The notes under the pieces are model-generated. The model was not told the origin of the DNA. It saw nothing but the letters and a program-made list of their open reading frames with translations, and did not search any database. Source: Thermoanaerobacterium xylanolyticum LX-11 (GTDB lineage: Bacteria; Bacillota; Thermoanaerobacteria; Thermoanaerobacterales; Thermoanaerobacteraceae). Taken from it: a stretch of DNA of 64,000 nt. Position numbers and translations under genes: made by a program. Below, in pieces: positions 15,238 through 23,616 of this stretch. Every line of letters starts with the position of its first letter. The stretch's first letter is position 1. The stretch spans positions 941,001 through 1,005,000 of the forward strand of contig NC_015555.1 of assembly GCF_000189775.2 (NCBI RefSeq), given 5' to 3'.

Positions 15238-16083
15238 ATGAGAGGTTACAAGATAGCTGTTTTGAGTGGCAAGGGTGGAACTGGAAAAACTACAGTTTCT
15301 TCCAATTTGGCTAAGATTCAAAAAAGCATTTATGTAGATTGCGATATAGAAGAACCTAATGGATATTTGTTTTTAAAACCTGAAATAGAGAAAGTAAAAG
15401 ATGTAAATGTAATGATTCCTGACATAGATTATGATAAATGTACCCTTTGCGGTGAATGTACAAGAGCGTGCAGATTTGGTGCACTAACAAAGTTGATAAA
15501 GAAAATACTTATTTTTGACCATTTATGCCATTCATGTGGAGCGTGTTATGAAATATGCCCATATAATGCTATAAAAGAAATACCAAAGAAAATTGGTACT
15601 ATAAGGGTTGGACATTCAGATGATATAGACTTTATAGATGGCAAGTTAAATATAGGTGAAGCTTCAGGGGTTCCTATAATAAAAGAAATTAAAGATTTGA
15701 TAAAAGATACAGATAAAAACGTGATCATTGATAGTCCACCTGGGACATCTTGTTCTGTCATCCATTCTATTGAAGGAAGTGACTATTGCCTTTTAGTTAC
15801 TGAACCTACTCCTTATGGACTACATGATCTGAAACTGGCTGTTGAACTTGTAAAAGAGATGAATTTGCCATTTGCAGTCATCATCAATAAATCAGGAGAA
15901 GAAGATAGCATTATAGAGAATTATTGCAAAGAAGAAAGTATAAATGTGCTTGCAAAAATTCCATTTAAAAAAGAATATGCTGAACTATATTCTAAAGGGA
16001 ATCTGCTAATTGAAGAAGATGATGAAATAAGACATATATTTGAAAATTTATCACAGAGATTAATGGAGCTGATTGAAAGATGA
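15238..16083 (+). CDS. MinD/ParA-type ATPase with inserted 2x[4Fe-4S] ferredoxin domain (first copy)
   Basis: 281 aa. Deviant Walker A LSGKGGTGKTTVSSN (residues 9-23), then an inserted ferredoxin with two CX2CX2CX3C motifs (CTLCGECTRAC and CHSCGACYEIC, ~60-105), then the switch segment IIDSPPGTSCSV. This is the COG1149 architecture, found almost only in anaerobes. It begins two bases after the NifX-like gene and overlaps the next ATPase by four bases (ATGA). It is assumed to load or move Fe-S clusters using ATP, in partnership with the flanking NifX-like proteins; the client protein is unknown. Confidence 0.93.
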   Translation: MRGYKIAVLSGKGGTGKTTVSSNLAKIQKSIYVDCDIEEPNGYLFLKPEIEKVKDVNVMIPDIDYDKCTLCGECTRACRFGALTKLIKKILIFDHLCHSCGACYEICPYNAIKEIPKKIGTIRVGHSDDIDFIDGKLNIGEASGVPIIKEIKDLIKDTDKNVIIDSPPGTSCSVIHSIEGSDYCLLVTEPTPYGLHDLKLAVELVKEMNLPFAVIINKSGEEDSIIENYCKEESINVLAKIPFKKEYAELYSKGNLLIEEDDEIRHIFENLSQRLMELIER

Positions 16084-16949
16084 AACAGTTGGTTATATTA
16101 AGTGGTAAAGGCGGGACTGGAAAGACAACAGTTGCAACGACGTTAAGTGAAATTATAGAAAATAAAGTAATGGCGGATTGCGATGTTGAAGCTCCTAACC
16201 TAAATATACTTTTCAACGGAGAAATACAAAAAGTTGATAATTTCTATGGTAAAGAAGTAGCATTAATAGATGAAGAGAAGTGCATAAAATGTGGTTTGTG
16301 TGAGACATTGTGCAGATTTGACGCGATTTCTGATTATAAGGTGAATCCATATTATTGTGAAGGCTGTGGACTTTGCTCTTATAAGTGCCCCAACGGCGCA
16401 ATTAAGATGATTGAAGAAAACACAGGTGAAATTATAGTAGGAGAGAATAAGAAAGGTGAAAAAATAATATATGCCGAGTTGTTTCCAGGTGCTGATGGTT
16501 CTGGAAAGTTAGTAACAGAGGTGAGAAAAAAAGCTACTGAGAATAAAGGTGACTGTGACTATATTATAATTGATGGTACGCCTGGAATAGGATGTCCCGT
16601 TTTATCTTCTGCAACAGGTGCAGATGTTGCTCTTATTGTTACTGAGCCGACTGTTTCAGGTTTTGAAGATATGAAAAGAGTGCTTAAAGCAATTGAAAGC
16701 TTTAAAATAAAATCTCTTGTTTGCATAAATAAGTGGGATATTAATAAGGATATTTCTAATAATATAGAGACATATTGCAATGAAAACAATATAGATATTG
16801 TAGGAAAAATAAATTTTGATGAAACAGTAATTAAAGCTTTGAAAAGATTTCAAAGCATTAATAAATATCCTGACAGCATTGCATACAGACAGATTTTAGA
16901 TATGTGGAGAAAAATAAAAAAATATTTAGATGAAAGGATTGATGTTTAA
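16080..16949 (+). CDS. MinD/ParA-type ATPase with inserted 2x[4Fe-4S] ferredoxin domain (second copy)
   Basis: 289 aa, paralogue of the preceding gene: Walker A LSGKGGTGKTTVATT, CIKCGLCETLC and CEGCGLCSYKC in the ferredoxin insert, IIDGTPGIGCPVLSS switch region. Start overlaps the upstream stop. The two ATPases keep the same domain order but differ clearly, as is usual for tandem COG1149 pairs, suggesting a heterodimer analogous to NUBP1/NUBP2-type scaffolds (inference). Confidence 0.93.
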   Translation: MKQLVILSGKGGTGKTTVATTLSEIIENKVMADCDVEAPNLNILFNGEIQKVDNFYGKEVALIDEEKCIKCGLCETLCRFDAISDYKVNPYYCEGCGLCSYKCPNGAIKMIEENTGEIIVGENKKGEKIIYAELFPGADGSGKLVTEVRKKATENKGDCDYIIIDGTPGIGCPVLSSATGADVALIVTEPTVSGFEDMKRVLKAIESFKIKSLVCINKWDINKDISNNIETYCNENNIDIVGKINFDETVIKALKRFQSINKYPDSIAYRQILDMWRKIKKYLDERIDV

Positions 16950-17306
16950 ATGAAGATAGCTGTTGCTACTGATGGAAGAAATGTTTCAATGCATTTTGGA
17001 CATTGTGAAGGATTTACGATTTTTAATGTTGAAGGAGATAAAATAGTAAATGCCAATTTTATTGAAAATCCTGGACATAGGCCAGGATATTTGCCGGCAT
17101 TTTTGAAAGACAAAGGTGTTGAATGCATCATTTCAGGTGGAATGGGTTCCAGTGCAATAGATTTGTTCAATTCTTACGGCATTGATGTTATTACAGGAGC
17201 ATCTGGCGATGCTGAAGATGTTGTAAAGAGATATATAGATGGAACGTTGATATCTACAGGTAGTGCATGTGAAAAACATGAGCATGAAGGACACTGTGAA
17301 GACTAA
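16950..17306 (+). CDS. NifX/NafY-like (dinitrogenase cofactor-type) protein, second copy
   Basis: 118 aa starting directly after the previous stop. MKIAVATDGRNVSMHFGHCEGFTIF and IISGGMGSSAIDLFNSYGIDVITG define the DiNase domain. The C-terminus is Cys/His-rich (GSACEKHEHEGHCED), a plausible metal site not present in the first copy. Last gene before a strong terminator. Confidence 0.92.
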   Translation: MKIAVATDGRNVSMHFGHCEGFTIFNVEGDKIVNANFIENPGHRPGYLPAFLKDKGVECIISGGMGSSAIDLFNSYGIDVITGASGDAEDVVKRYIDGTLISTGSACEKHEHEGHCED

Positions 17307-17308
17307 AA

Positions 17309-17350
17309 AATGAGGACTGTCTACTCTCTTGTAGATAGTCCTCATTTTTA
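17309..17350 (+). terminator. Strong terminator after NifX/MinD operon
   Basis: A 15-bp stem (ATGAGGACTGTCTAC with its complement, one mismatch) with a TCTCTT loop followed by TTTTTA. Confidence 0.9.
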
Positions 17351-17368
17351 TGGAAAAGAGGTGTTTTG

Positions 17369-18187
17369 ATGGAATTACAAGTGTTAATTGAAAATGTAGT
17401 TTATAAAAAAGGTTTCTTAGCTGAACACGGTTTATCAATGCTTTTAAAAAAAGAAGACAAATCAGTTTTGGTAGATACGGGGCAGAGTGGCAATTTTATT
17501 ATAAATTCTGGATTGATGGGTATAAACCTAAAGGATGTAAACAAGGTAATACTGACACATGGTCATTATGATCATGTTGGTGGACTTAAAAATCTTTTGG
17601 AGGAAAATAAAGACGTGCGCATTTATGCAAATCATAAGATACTTAATAGAAAATATGCTGTACGTAAAAATGGCACAATTGATGAAATAGGTTTTGATTT
17701 GTCATTATACGAAAAAAACAAAGGAAATTTTGTGCTAATTCATGAAGATGCAGAAGTGGAAAAAGATTTTTTCGTAGTTAACAATATTGATGAGAAATAC
17801 AACAACGATTTTACGACTAAAAATTTTTTAGTTGAAAAAGATAATACAAAAATAAAAGATAGTTTTTTGGATGAAATATTTGTTGTTGTTAAAGAGAATG
17901 ACTGTATAAACATAATTACAGGATGCTCGCATTTAGGTATTTTAAATATACTGTATACAGCAGAAAGTAAATTTAAGGGCTATAAAATAAAATCACTTAT
18001 TGGTGGATTTCATTTAAAGGGGATGACTGAAGAAGACATTGTGAACATTTCAGAAACAATGAAAGATTATGATATACAATATATTTATACAGGTCATTGT
18101 ACAGGTATAGATGAGTACGGAATCATGAAGCAAATTTTAGGAGACAGGGTATCTTATTTGACTACCAGTTCATCTATAATTTTGTAA
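17369..18187 (+). CDS. MBL-fold metallo-hydrolase
   Basis: 272 aa from ATG 17369 behind AAAGAGGTG. Metallo-beta-lactamase motif THGHYDHVGG (His64, His66, Asp68, His69), later ligands GCSHLGILN and GGFHL, and C-terminal YTGHCTG. The pattern matches the MBL subgroup annotated as beta-ribofuranosylaminobenzene-phosphate synthase-like, common beside COG1149/NifX clusters in anaerobes. It is separated from the operon by a terminator and has its own ribosome-binding site, so it may be transcribed by read-through or from a promoter inside the terminator region. The reaction is unknown. Confidence 0.88.
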   Translation: MELQVLIENVVYKKGFLAEHGLSMLLKKEDKSVLVDTGQSGNFIINSGLMGINLKDVNKVILTHGHYDHVGGLKNLLEENKDVRIYANHKILNRKYAVRKNGTIDEIGFDLSLYEKNKGNFVLIHEDAEVEKDFFVVNNIDEKYNNDFTTKNFLVEKDNTKIKDSFLDEIFVVVKENDCINIITGCSHLGILNILYTAESKFKGYKIKSLIGGFHLKGMTEEDIVNISETMKDYDIQYIYTGHCTGIDEYGIMKQILGDRVSYLTTSSSIIL

Positions 18188-18198
18188 AAATATAAAAA

Positions 18199-18232
18199 AT
18201 ATGGTCGTGGGATAAATTCCTACGACCATATT
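18199..18232. terminator. Hairpin after MBL gene
   Basis: AATATGGTCGT...ACGACCATATT stem of about 13 bp; the T-run is short, so termination is probable but not certain. Confidence 0.65.
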
Positions 18233-18272
18233 ATATTGAATCGATAAATTGTTTAGTGCCAATCATTAGGAA

Positions 18273-18785
18273 TCAGTTATTTTCTGATTGAAAATGTATA
18301 TTTTTACCGAAACCTGCTCCATGTCCTTTGCCATATCCATTACCTGACATTCCATTTCTTCCAAAGCCTATTCCAAGTCCTGTACCACCATTGCCAGTAC
18401 CATCACATGCATTTATTCTTTCTTTAAGTAGTGATTTTAGCTCTGTTGCTCTTTCTTCTGTAATTACACCATTTTTAACCATTTGGTCTATATAGTCGGT
18501 TTTTTGTTTTAACAAAGCATTTTTGAAGTCTTCTAATTTTACGCCATTTTCAACCGCTATTTGTTCCAGTGTCTTACCGGAATTTAAAAGTTTCAATGTT
18601 TCGTCTGTAGACTTTCCTAAAAGATTTGCCATAAAATCTACCATTTGAGCTCTGCCATACCTTGGTGCAGTATACGATGTGTTTGTTTGAGGCGAATTGT
18701 TATTTGCTGTTTCTGCATATGCAGCAATGCCTGTTAAAAGTAAACCTCCTACCATGATTGATGCTACTAATTTTTTGATGTTCAT
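18273..18785 (-). CDS. Secreted small protein with glycine-rich tail
   Basis: 170 aa from ATG 18785, five bases after AAAGGAGATG. Clear signal peptide (MNIKKLVASIMVGGLLLTGIAAYA, cleavage after AYA). Mature residues ~25-115 are helical with RAQMVDFMANLLGKSTDETLKLL and TLEQIAVENGVKLEDFKNALL, resembling DUF2680-type secreted proteins. The last 40 residues are Gly/Asn-rich (GNGGTGLGIGFGRNG). Located next to a divergently transcribed two-component system that may regulate it. Function unknown. Confidence 0.8.
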   Translation of the reverse strand: MNIKKLVASIMVGGLLLTGIAAYAETANNNSPQTNTSYTAPRYGRAQMVDFMANLLGKSTDETLKLLNSGKTLEQIAVENGVKLEDFKNALLKQKTDYIDQMVKNGVITEERATELKSLLKERINACDGTGNGGTGLGIGFGRNGMSGNGYGKGHGAGFGKNIHFQSENN

Positions 18786-18944
18786 AAAAACATCTCCTTT
18801 CAAAATTTATTTATCTTACACTTTTATTTTACCCATTATATTTGATACATCTTTAATGAAATTGTGATGTTTTTGTGAAGATTTTTTGATTGTGTTGTAA
18901 ATGGTTTTTAAAATATGTAAACTAAAATTGGAGGTGTTTCATTG

Positions 18945-19613
18945 ATGGCAAAGGTTTTAGTCATTGAAGACGAGGAAGGAATGAGGGACATTTTAAAAAC
19001 TTACTTAGAGAAAAATAATTTTGATGCTTTATTTGCTGAAGATGGCAGTACAGGAATAAATATGTTTAAAAATAACTCTTTTGATATAGTTTTGTTGGAT
19101 GTAATGTTGCCAGATATGAGTGGTTGGAATGTTTTAAAGACAATAAGAGAATCATCTAAAATACCTGTGATGATGATAACCGCCCGAAGTGAAGAATACG
19201 ACAGACTTTTAGGATTTGAGCTTGGCGCTGATGATTACGTAGTTAAACCATTTAGTCCTAGAGAAGTCATAGCAAGGATAAAAGCTATTTTATCGAGATC
19301 TAAATGGGCTGAATCGGATAATTCAATATCTTTTTCAGGCATTACTATTGATACTGATTCAAGAGTTGTTAAAGTTGATGGAAAGAAAATAGACCTTACT
19401 CCAAAAGAATTTGATCTTTTAAGTTTGCTTGCACAAAACATGGGTAAGGCATTAAGCCGTGAGAAATGCCTTAATATTGTTTGGGGATATGAATTTTTTG
19501 GCGATTTAAGGACAGTCGATACACATATAAAGCAATTGAGAGAAAAACTTGGCGATAAAAGGGACATTATAAAAACAGTATGGGGTTATGGATATAAATT
19601 AGGTGGTGATTAA
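18945..19613 (+). CDS. OmpR/PhoB-family response regulator
   Basis: 222 aa. Receiver domain with phospho-acceptor Asp52 (IVLLDVMLPD), acidic pocket EDEE and switch Lys in DDYVVKPFSPRE; C-terminal winged helix ending HIKQLREKLGDKRDIIKTVWGYGYKL. Start taken as ATG 18945; a TTG at 18942 is an equally spaced alternative behind GGAGGTG. It is followed after one base by its histidine kinase. The divergent secreted protein is a possible target. Confidence 0.95.
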   Translation: MAKVLVIEDEEGMRDILKTYLEKNNFDALFAEDGSTGINMFKNNSFDIVLLDVMLPDMSGWNVLKTIRESSKIPVMMITARSEEYDRLLGFELGADDYVVKPFSPREVIARIKAILSRSKWAESDNSISFSGITIDTDSRVVKVDGKKIDLTPKEFDLLSLLAQNMGKALSREKCLNIVWGYEFFGDLRTVDTHIKQLREKLGDKRDIIKTVWGYGYKLGGD

Positions 19614-19614
19614 A

Positions 19615-20964
19615 GTGAGAGGCATAAGAAAAAAGCTTTTTATTACGTATCTGATTATAACAGGAATAATCTTTTTATTGTTTTATTTATCTCAAGTCGT
19701 CTTTATAGGTAAGATATACACTTATTATAAGATTAACCAGCTAAAAAACTACAGCTTAGAAATTGCCAATGCGTTATCTAAAAATGATGATAAGACTGCT
19801 AATGAGCTTATTGAAGAATCCAATTCAAAAGTAATTGCAGTAACTGATACAGGTATATTGATTTTTGGAACTCGTGGAAACGGACAAGGCTATGGAATAG
19901 GGTTGCCAAAAACTTTTCTTAATACTGATGAAAAATTAAGTGTGGTAGAATTTACGCATCCATCAATTGGTGTAGAGTCTCTTGCGGTTATAAGATCATT
20001 TTCATACAATAAGCAAAACGCAAAACTGGTATTGACTATTCCTCTATCGACTATTGATGATACTGCCATGATATTTAAAAGTGAATTTTTTTTGATGCTA
20101 CTAATATGTATTATTGTAATAATCATTATGTCAATTATCATGTCAAAAAGGCTGACAAAGCCAATTGATGATTTAAAATATGCAGCGCAAAATATAGCAT
20201 CTGGGAATCTTGACGTGAAATTAGATGTAAAGACAAATGATGAATTAGAAGATCTCGCTATGTCTATGAATAGCATGGCAGAAAATCTCAGTAAAGCAGA
20301 GAAATTTAAAAGAGATTTAATTGCCAATATAACTCATGACCTTAAGACGCCTTTAGGGCTTATAAAAGGATACTGTGAGATGCTATTGGACTTTTATGGT
20401 GATGATAAAGAAAAAAGAAACAGATATTTAAATGCTGCATTAAATGAAGTCGATCGAATGTCAAAAATGATAGATGATGTTTTATCATTATCAAAGCTTC
20501 AATCAGGTTTAGTGAAACTAAAGATATCGTCTTTTAATTTAAAAAATTTAGTTGATGATGTGGTTTTAAGCTTTGAACCATTGCTGCAAGGTAAAAATAT
20601 AAATATTGTCACGGAGAATCTTGATGTAATTGTAAATGGAGATGCTGAACTAATTAGAAGGGTTATAATGAATCTTTTGAGCAATTCGATAAAAAGTATT
20701 AATAAAGGGGGTTTAATTACTATTTCTTCGATATTAGAAAATAATCATGTGAAAGTTATTGTATCAGATACGGGTAAAGGAATAGAGAAAGAAAAGCTGC
20801 AAAATGTTTTTGAGAAGTTTTATAAAGTTGATAATAAAGGTACAGGTTTAGGGCTTGCAATAGTAAAAGAAATATTGGATTTGCATGGCAGTGAATATTA
20901 TATAGAGAGCGAGATAGATAAAGGTACTTCGTTTTATTTTACTTTAGATAAAGTAGCTATATAA
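19615..20964 (+). CDS. Sensor histidine kinase
   Basis: 449 aa from GTG 19615, directly after the regulator's stop and behind AGGTGGTGAT. Two membrane helices (about 8-31 and 158-180) bracket a ~120-residue extracellular sensor. HAMP follows (SKRLTKPIDDLKYAAQNI), then HisKA with ANITHDLKTPLG (phospho-His near residue 240) and HATPase_c (NLLSNSIKSI, DTGKGI, GTGLGLAIV). Complete kinase; signal unknown. An in-frame GTG at 19603 would overlap the regulator and lies in the ribosome-binding region. Confidence 0.94.
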   Translation: MRGIRKKLFITYLIITGIIFLLFYLSQVVFIGKIYTYYKINQLKNYSLEIANALSKNDDKTANELIEESNSKVIAVTDTGILIFGTRGNGQGYGIGLPKTFLNTDEKLSVVEFTHPSIGVESLAVIRSFSYNKQNAKLVLTIPLSTIDDTAMIFKSEFFLMLLICIIVIIIMSIIMSKRLTKPIDDLKYAAQNIASGNLDVKLDVKTNDELEDLAMSMNSMAENLSKAEKFKRDLIANITHDLKTPLGLIKGYCEMLLDFYGDDKEKRNRYLNAALNEVDRMSKMIDDVLSLSKLQSGLVKLKISSFNLKNLVDDVVLSFEPLLQGKNINIVTENLDVIVNGDAELIRRVIMNLLSNSIKSINKGGLITISSILENNHVKVIVSDTGKGIEKEKLQNVFEKFYKVDNKGTGLGLAIVKEILDLHGSEYYIESEIDKGTSFYFTLDKVAI

Positions 20965-21038
20965 TTGTAGTATCCCCTATACAATGGGAGAGGTATGTGA
21001 TATAATAATATTGAATACAGTATACAAGGAGTGATTTT

Positions 21039-21632
21039 ATGGATTCGATATTTTCTTGTGCAGTATGTCCTAATAAGCCTTGCGCAAAAGGTGATGATAA
21101 TTTTCCTAAGAATTGTCCTACAGTTATGGAAAAAGATATTATCAATGATTCAATTGAAAAATACAATAATGACGAAAATGTAAATAAGATTATGAAAATA
21201 GCAAATACACTTCCTGTTGACGAAAATGGCGAATTAAGGAGCAGAGCAGAAGAAATAATCAATTTAATTATGAAAATGGGTATGAAGAAAATAGGTGTTG
21301 CTTTTTGCTATTCACTGGAAAAAGAGGCAAAGAAATTTGTCAAGATGCTTAATAAATACGATGTAACTGTAGTACCTGTGTGTTGTAAAGTAGGATCAGT
21401 CGATGTAAAAGAAATTGGGATAGAGAAAAAGAGGGATAAATTCATTGCAACATGCAATCCTATTACACAAGCCGAAATTATGAACAAAGAAAATACAGAA
21501 TTAAATGTGGTTGTTGGGCTTTGCGTTGGACACGATATATTGTTTAATAAAAATTCTAAAGCATATGTAACAACTTTAGTCGCTAAGGACAGGAAGTACA
21601 GTCATTGCCCTGTAAAAGCACTTGAGGAATAA
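21039..21632 (+). CDS. DUF1847 domain protein (predicted metal-binding)
   Basis: 197 aa. The N-terminal cysteine cluster CAVCPNKPCAKGDDNFPKNC plus further paired cysteines (PVCCKVG, ATCNPITQ, GLCVGHD, SHCPVKAL) is the DUF1847 pattern, common in Clostridia and methanogens. Probably an Fe-S or zinc protein. AAGGAG before ATG 21039; single gene ended by a good terminator. Function unknown. Confidence 0.88.
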   Translation: MDSIFSCAVCPNKPCAKGDDNFPKNCPTVMEKDIINDSIEKYNNDENVNKIMKIANTLPVDENGELRSRAEEIINLIMKMGMKKIGVAFCYSLEKEAKKFVKMLNKYDVTVVPVCCKVGSVDVKEIGIEKKRDKFIATCNPITQAEIMNKENTELNVVVGLCVGHDILFNKNSKAYVTTLVAKDRKYSHCPVKALEE

Positions 21633-21638
21633 AAAAAG

Positions 21639-21669
21639 AAGCTATCCATGATATAAGGATAGCTTTTTT
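21639..21669 (+). terminator. Terminator after DUF1847 gene
   Basis: AAGCTATCC...GGATAGCTT with 9-nt loop followed by T6. Confidence 0.9.
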
Positions 21670-21801
21670 ATTAAAATTTTTATTTTTTCTACAAATTATT
21701 TGCAAAAATACTTTAAGTTAAATTAAAATTATATTAACAAGTTCACATGTATTTGTTATCAGTTAATACGGAACAGATAAAAATTTTTTAGGAGGAGTCA
21801 A

Positions 21802-23001
21802 TTGATTATGACAAATTCAAAAAAGGAAGTTGTTATATCAAATATTGTACTGATAGGCATGGTAAGCATGTTAATTGATATGAGTACAGAAATGGTATAT
21901 CCGATAGTTCCGCTTTTCCTAACTGCAACACTTGGGGCTTCGCCCGCAATTGTAGGAATTATTGAAGGTATTGCTGAAAGTATAGCATCGATTTTAAAGG
22001 TTTTTAGCGGTTACATAGGTGACAAATATAAAAATAAAAAAGTCCTGACTTTTATAGGATATTCAGCTTCCGCTATCTATAAAATACTTCTCCTTTTAGC
22101 AGGATCATGGATAGGCGTCTTGATAGCTCGAATTCTAGATCGCACAGGGAAAGGCATACGCACTGCGCCGCGAGATGCTCTTATTGCGCAATCCAGCGAA
22201 AAGGATAAACTTGGCGGATCTTATGGACTTCACAAAATGCTTGATATGGCTGGATCATCTTTAGGAGCTTTTATTGCTTTTATCATAGTAACAATTGGGC
22301 TAAACTATAGATTTGCATTTATATGGTCGATTATACCTGCTATTCTTGGTATTATGATTATTCCTTTTATAAAAGAGGATAAAAATAAGAAACAAAAAAA
22401 TGAAAAATTGACATTCAAAAATTTAAATTTGAGCTTAAAATTAAAGCTCTATTTGGCTGTTATGTTCATTTTCAACCTTGGAAATTCATCAAATACTTTT
22501 CTTCTTTTGAAAGCACAGAACTTGGGCTTTTCTTTATCATACGTCATGCTTCTTTATCTCGTATTTAATGTTTCCACATCATTAATTGCCATTCCCTCTG
22601 GAAAGTTGTCAGATAAATTTGGCAGAAGGTTGATTTTGGTTTCTGGTTATGCCATTTATGGACTTGTCTATTTGGGATTTGCGTTGTCTAATTCAAAAAT
22701 CGTAATTTTTCTTTTATTTATATTTTATGGAGCTTATACAGCATTTATAAGCGGTGCTGAGCGGGCATTTGTAGCTGAAGTATCCCCTGATGAGTATAAA
22801 GGTACAGTATTGGGTATTTATGGTATGATGCAAGGCATAGGATTATTGCTGGCATCTATTATAGCAGGAGCTATGTGGGTACATATAAGTCCAGATGCGC
22901 CATTTTGGTTTGGTGGTGTTCTTGGGCTTACATCTGCAGCTTTAATTGCAGCTATATTAAGTTTAAGTCGATTTCAGGAAAATAAAGAATCAGTAATGTA
23001 A
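21802..23001 (+). CDS. MFS transporter
   Basis: 399 aa, twelve membrane helices. Family signatures [15 protein letters not shown] in TM1 and [19 protein letters not shown] in the TM4-5 loop identify a drug/solute-efflux MFS group frequent in Firmicutes and archaea. A second [16 protein letters not shown] loop is intact. Start at TTG 21802 (AGGAGG six bases before) or ATG 21808. The substrate is not predictable. Confidence 0.9.
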   Translation: MIMTNSKKEVVISNIVLIGMVSMLIDMSTEMVYPIVPLFLTATLGASPAIVGIIEGIAESIASILKVFSGYIGDKYKNKKVLTFIGYSASAIYKILLLLAGSWIGVLIARILDRTGKGIRTAPRDALIAQSSEKDKLGGSYGLHKMLDMAGSSLGAFIAFIIVTIGLNYRFAFIWSIIPAILGIMIIPFIKEDKNKKQKNEKLTFKNLNLSLKLKLYLAVMFIFNLGNSSNTFLLLKAQNLGFSLSYVMLLYLVFNVSTSLIAIPSGKLSDKFGRRLILVSGYAIYGLVYLGFALSNSKIVIFLLFIFYGAYTAFISGAERAFVAEVSPDEYKGTVLGIYGMMQGIGLLLASIIAGAMWVHISPDAPFWFGGVLGLTSAALIAAILSLSRFQENKESVM

Positions 23002-23020
23002 GAGAGAGTATTTTTTAAAA

Positions 23021-23119
23021 ATGGAAATTTCTTTAGGTTATATATATACAATAATAGGGCCGTCTGGCGCTGGCAAGTCTACCTTTATAAAATTAATAAA
23101 TAGGCTTATCGATCCAACA
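23021..23119 (+). pseudogene. Remnant of FetA/YbbL-type ABC ATPase
   Basis: Only the Walker A region survives: [28 protein letters not shown]. The ~25 residues that normally precede it are shortened and everything after DPT (Q-loop, signature, Walker B) is missing. The sequence joins directly, in another frame, to a permease fragment. Confidence 0.8.
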
Positions 23120-23454
23120 CGATATCTATTGCATTTGGTGCTGCTATCACACTTACAGCACTTATATTATTTGGTAGCATTCATTTTAGACCGCAGGAGG
23201 TGATTCCTGTATCTGGTATGATAATAGGCAATGCAATGGTTTCATCAGGCTTGACAGTGTCAAGGCTTAAAGATGAGGTAAAGAATAGAAGACACGAAAT
23301 TGAGACATATCTTGCTTTGGGAGCCAATTCAAGACAAGCATCACAAAAAATATTAAAAATAGCTATTAAAACAGGAATGATGCCTACCATAGACAGCATG
23401 AAAACGCTTGGAATTGTGCAGTTGTCAGGCATGATGACAGATATCTATATTTAA
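23119..23454 (+). pseudogene. Remnant of FetB/YbbM-type (UPF0014) ABC permease
   Basis: The frame beginning [18 protein letters not shown] and continuing [25 protein letters not shown], then the cytoplasmic EIETYLALGANSRQA and TIDSMKTLGIVQLSGMMTD, is the C-terminal half of a FetB-like permease. The N-terminal half is lost and the end (normally GMMTGxIL...) is truncated at DIYI-stop. Together with the ATPase fragment this is a fetAB-like operon collapsed by internal deletion. An AGGAGGTGAT at 23192-23201 lies before ATG 23218 but is probably fortuitous. Confidence 0.8.
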
Positions 23455-23485
23455 CTTTTAACGTGCTCGTAGTACATAAAATTAA

Positions 23486-23517
23486 GCTATCCTATATAAG
23501 GATGGTATTATTTTTTT
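23486..23517 (+). terminator. Short terminator after ABC remnant
   Basis: ATCCT-ATATA-AGGAT stem followed, after GGTATTA, by T7; weak. Confidence 0.5.
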
Positions 23518-23616
23518 AAACGTAAAAAAATATTTACAAAGTATTCACAAATTCTTAAAAAATGTTATTTATAATATAATCATGAAAAGAAAAAAATTGT
23601 AAGGAGGTTGGTGTAA

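Noticed and set aside
23200-23454. A short independent gene starting at ATG 23218 behind AGGAGGTGAT
   Set aside because: The frame is continuous with upstream permease sequence and is only the C-terminal part of a FetB-like protein; it cannot form a functional permease.
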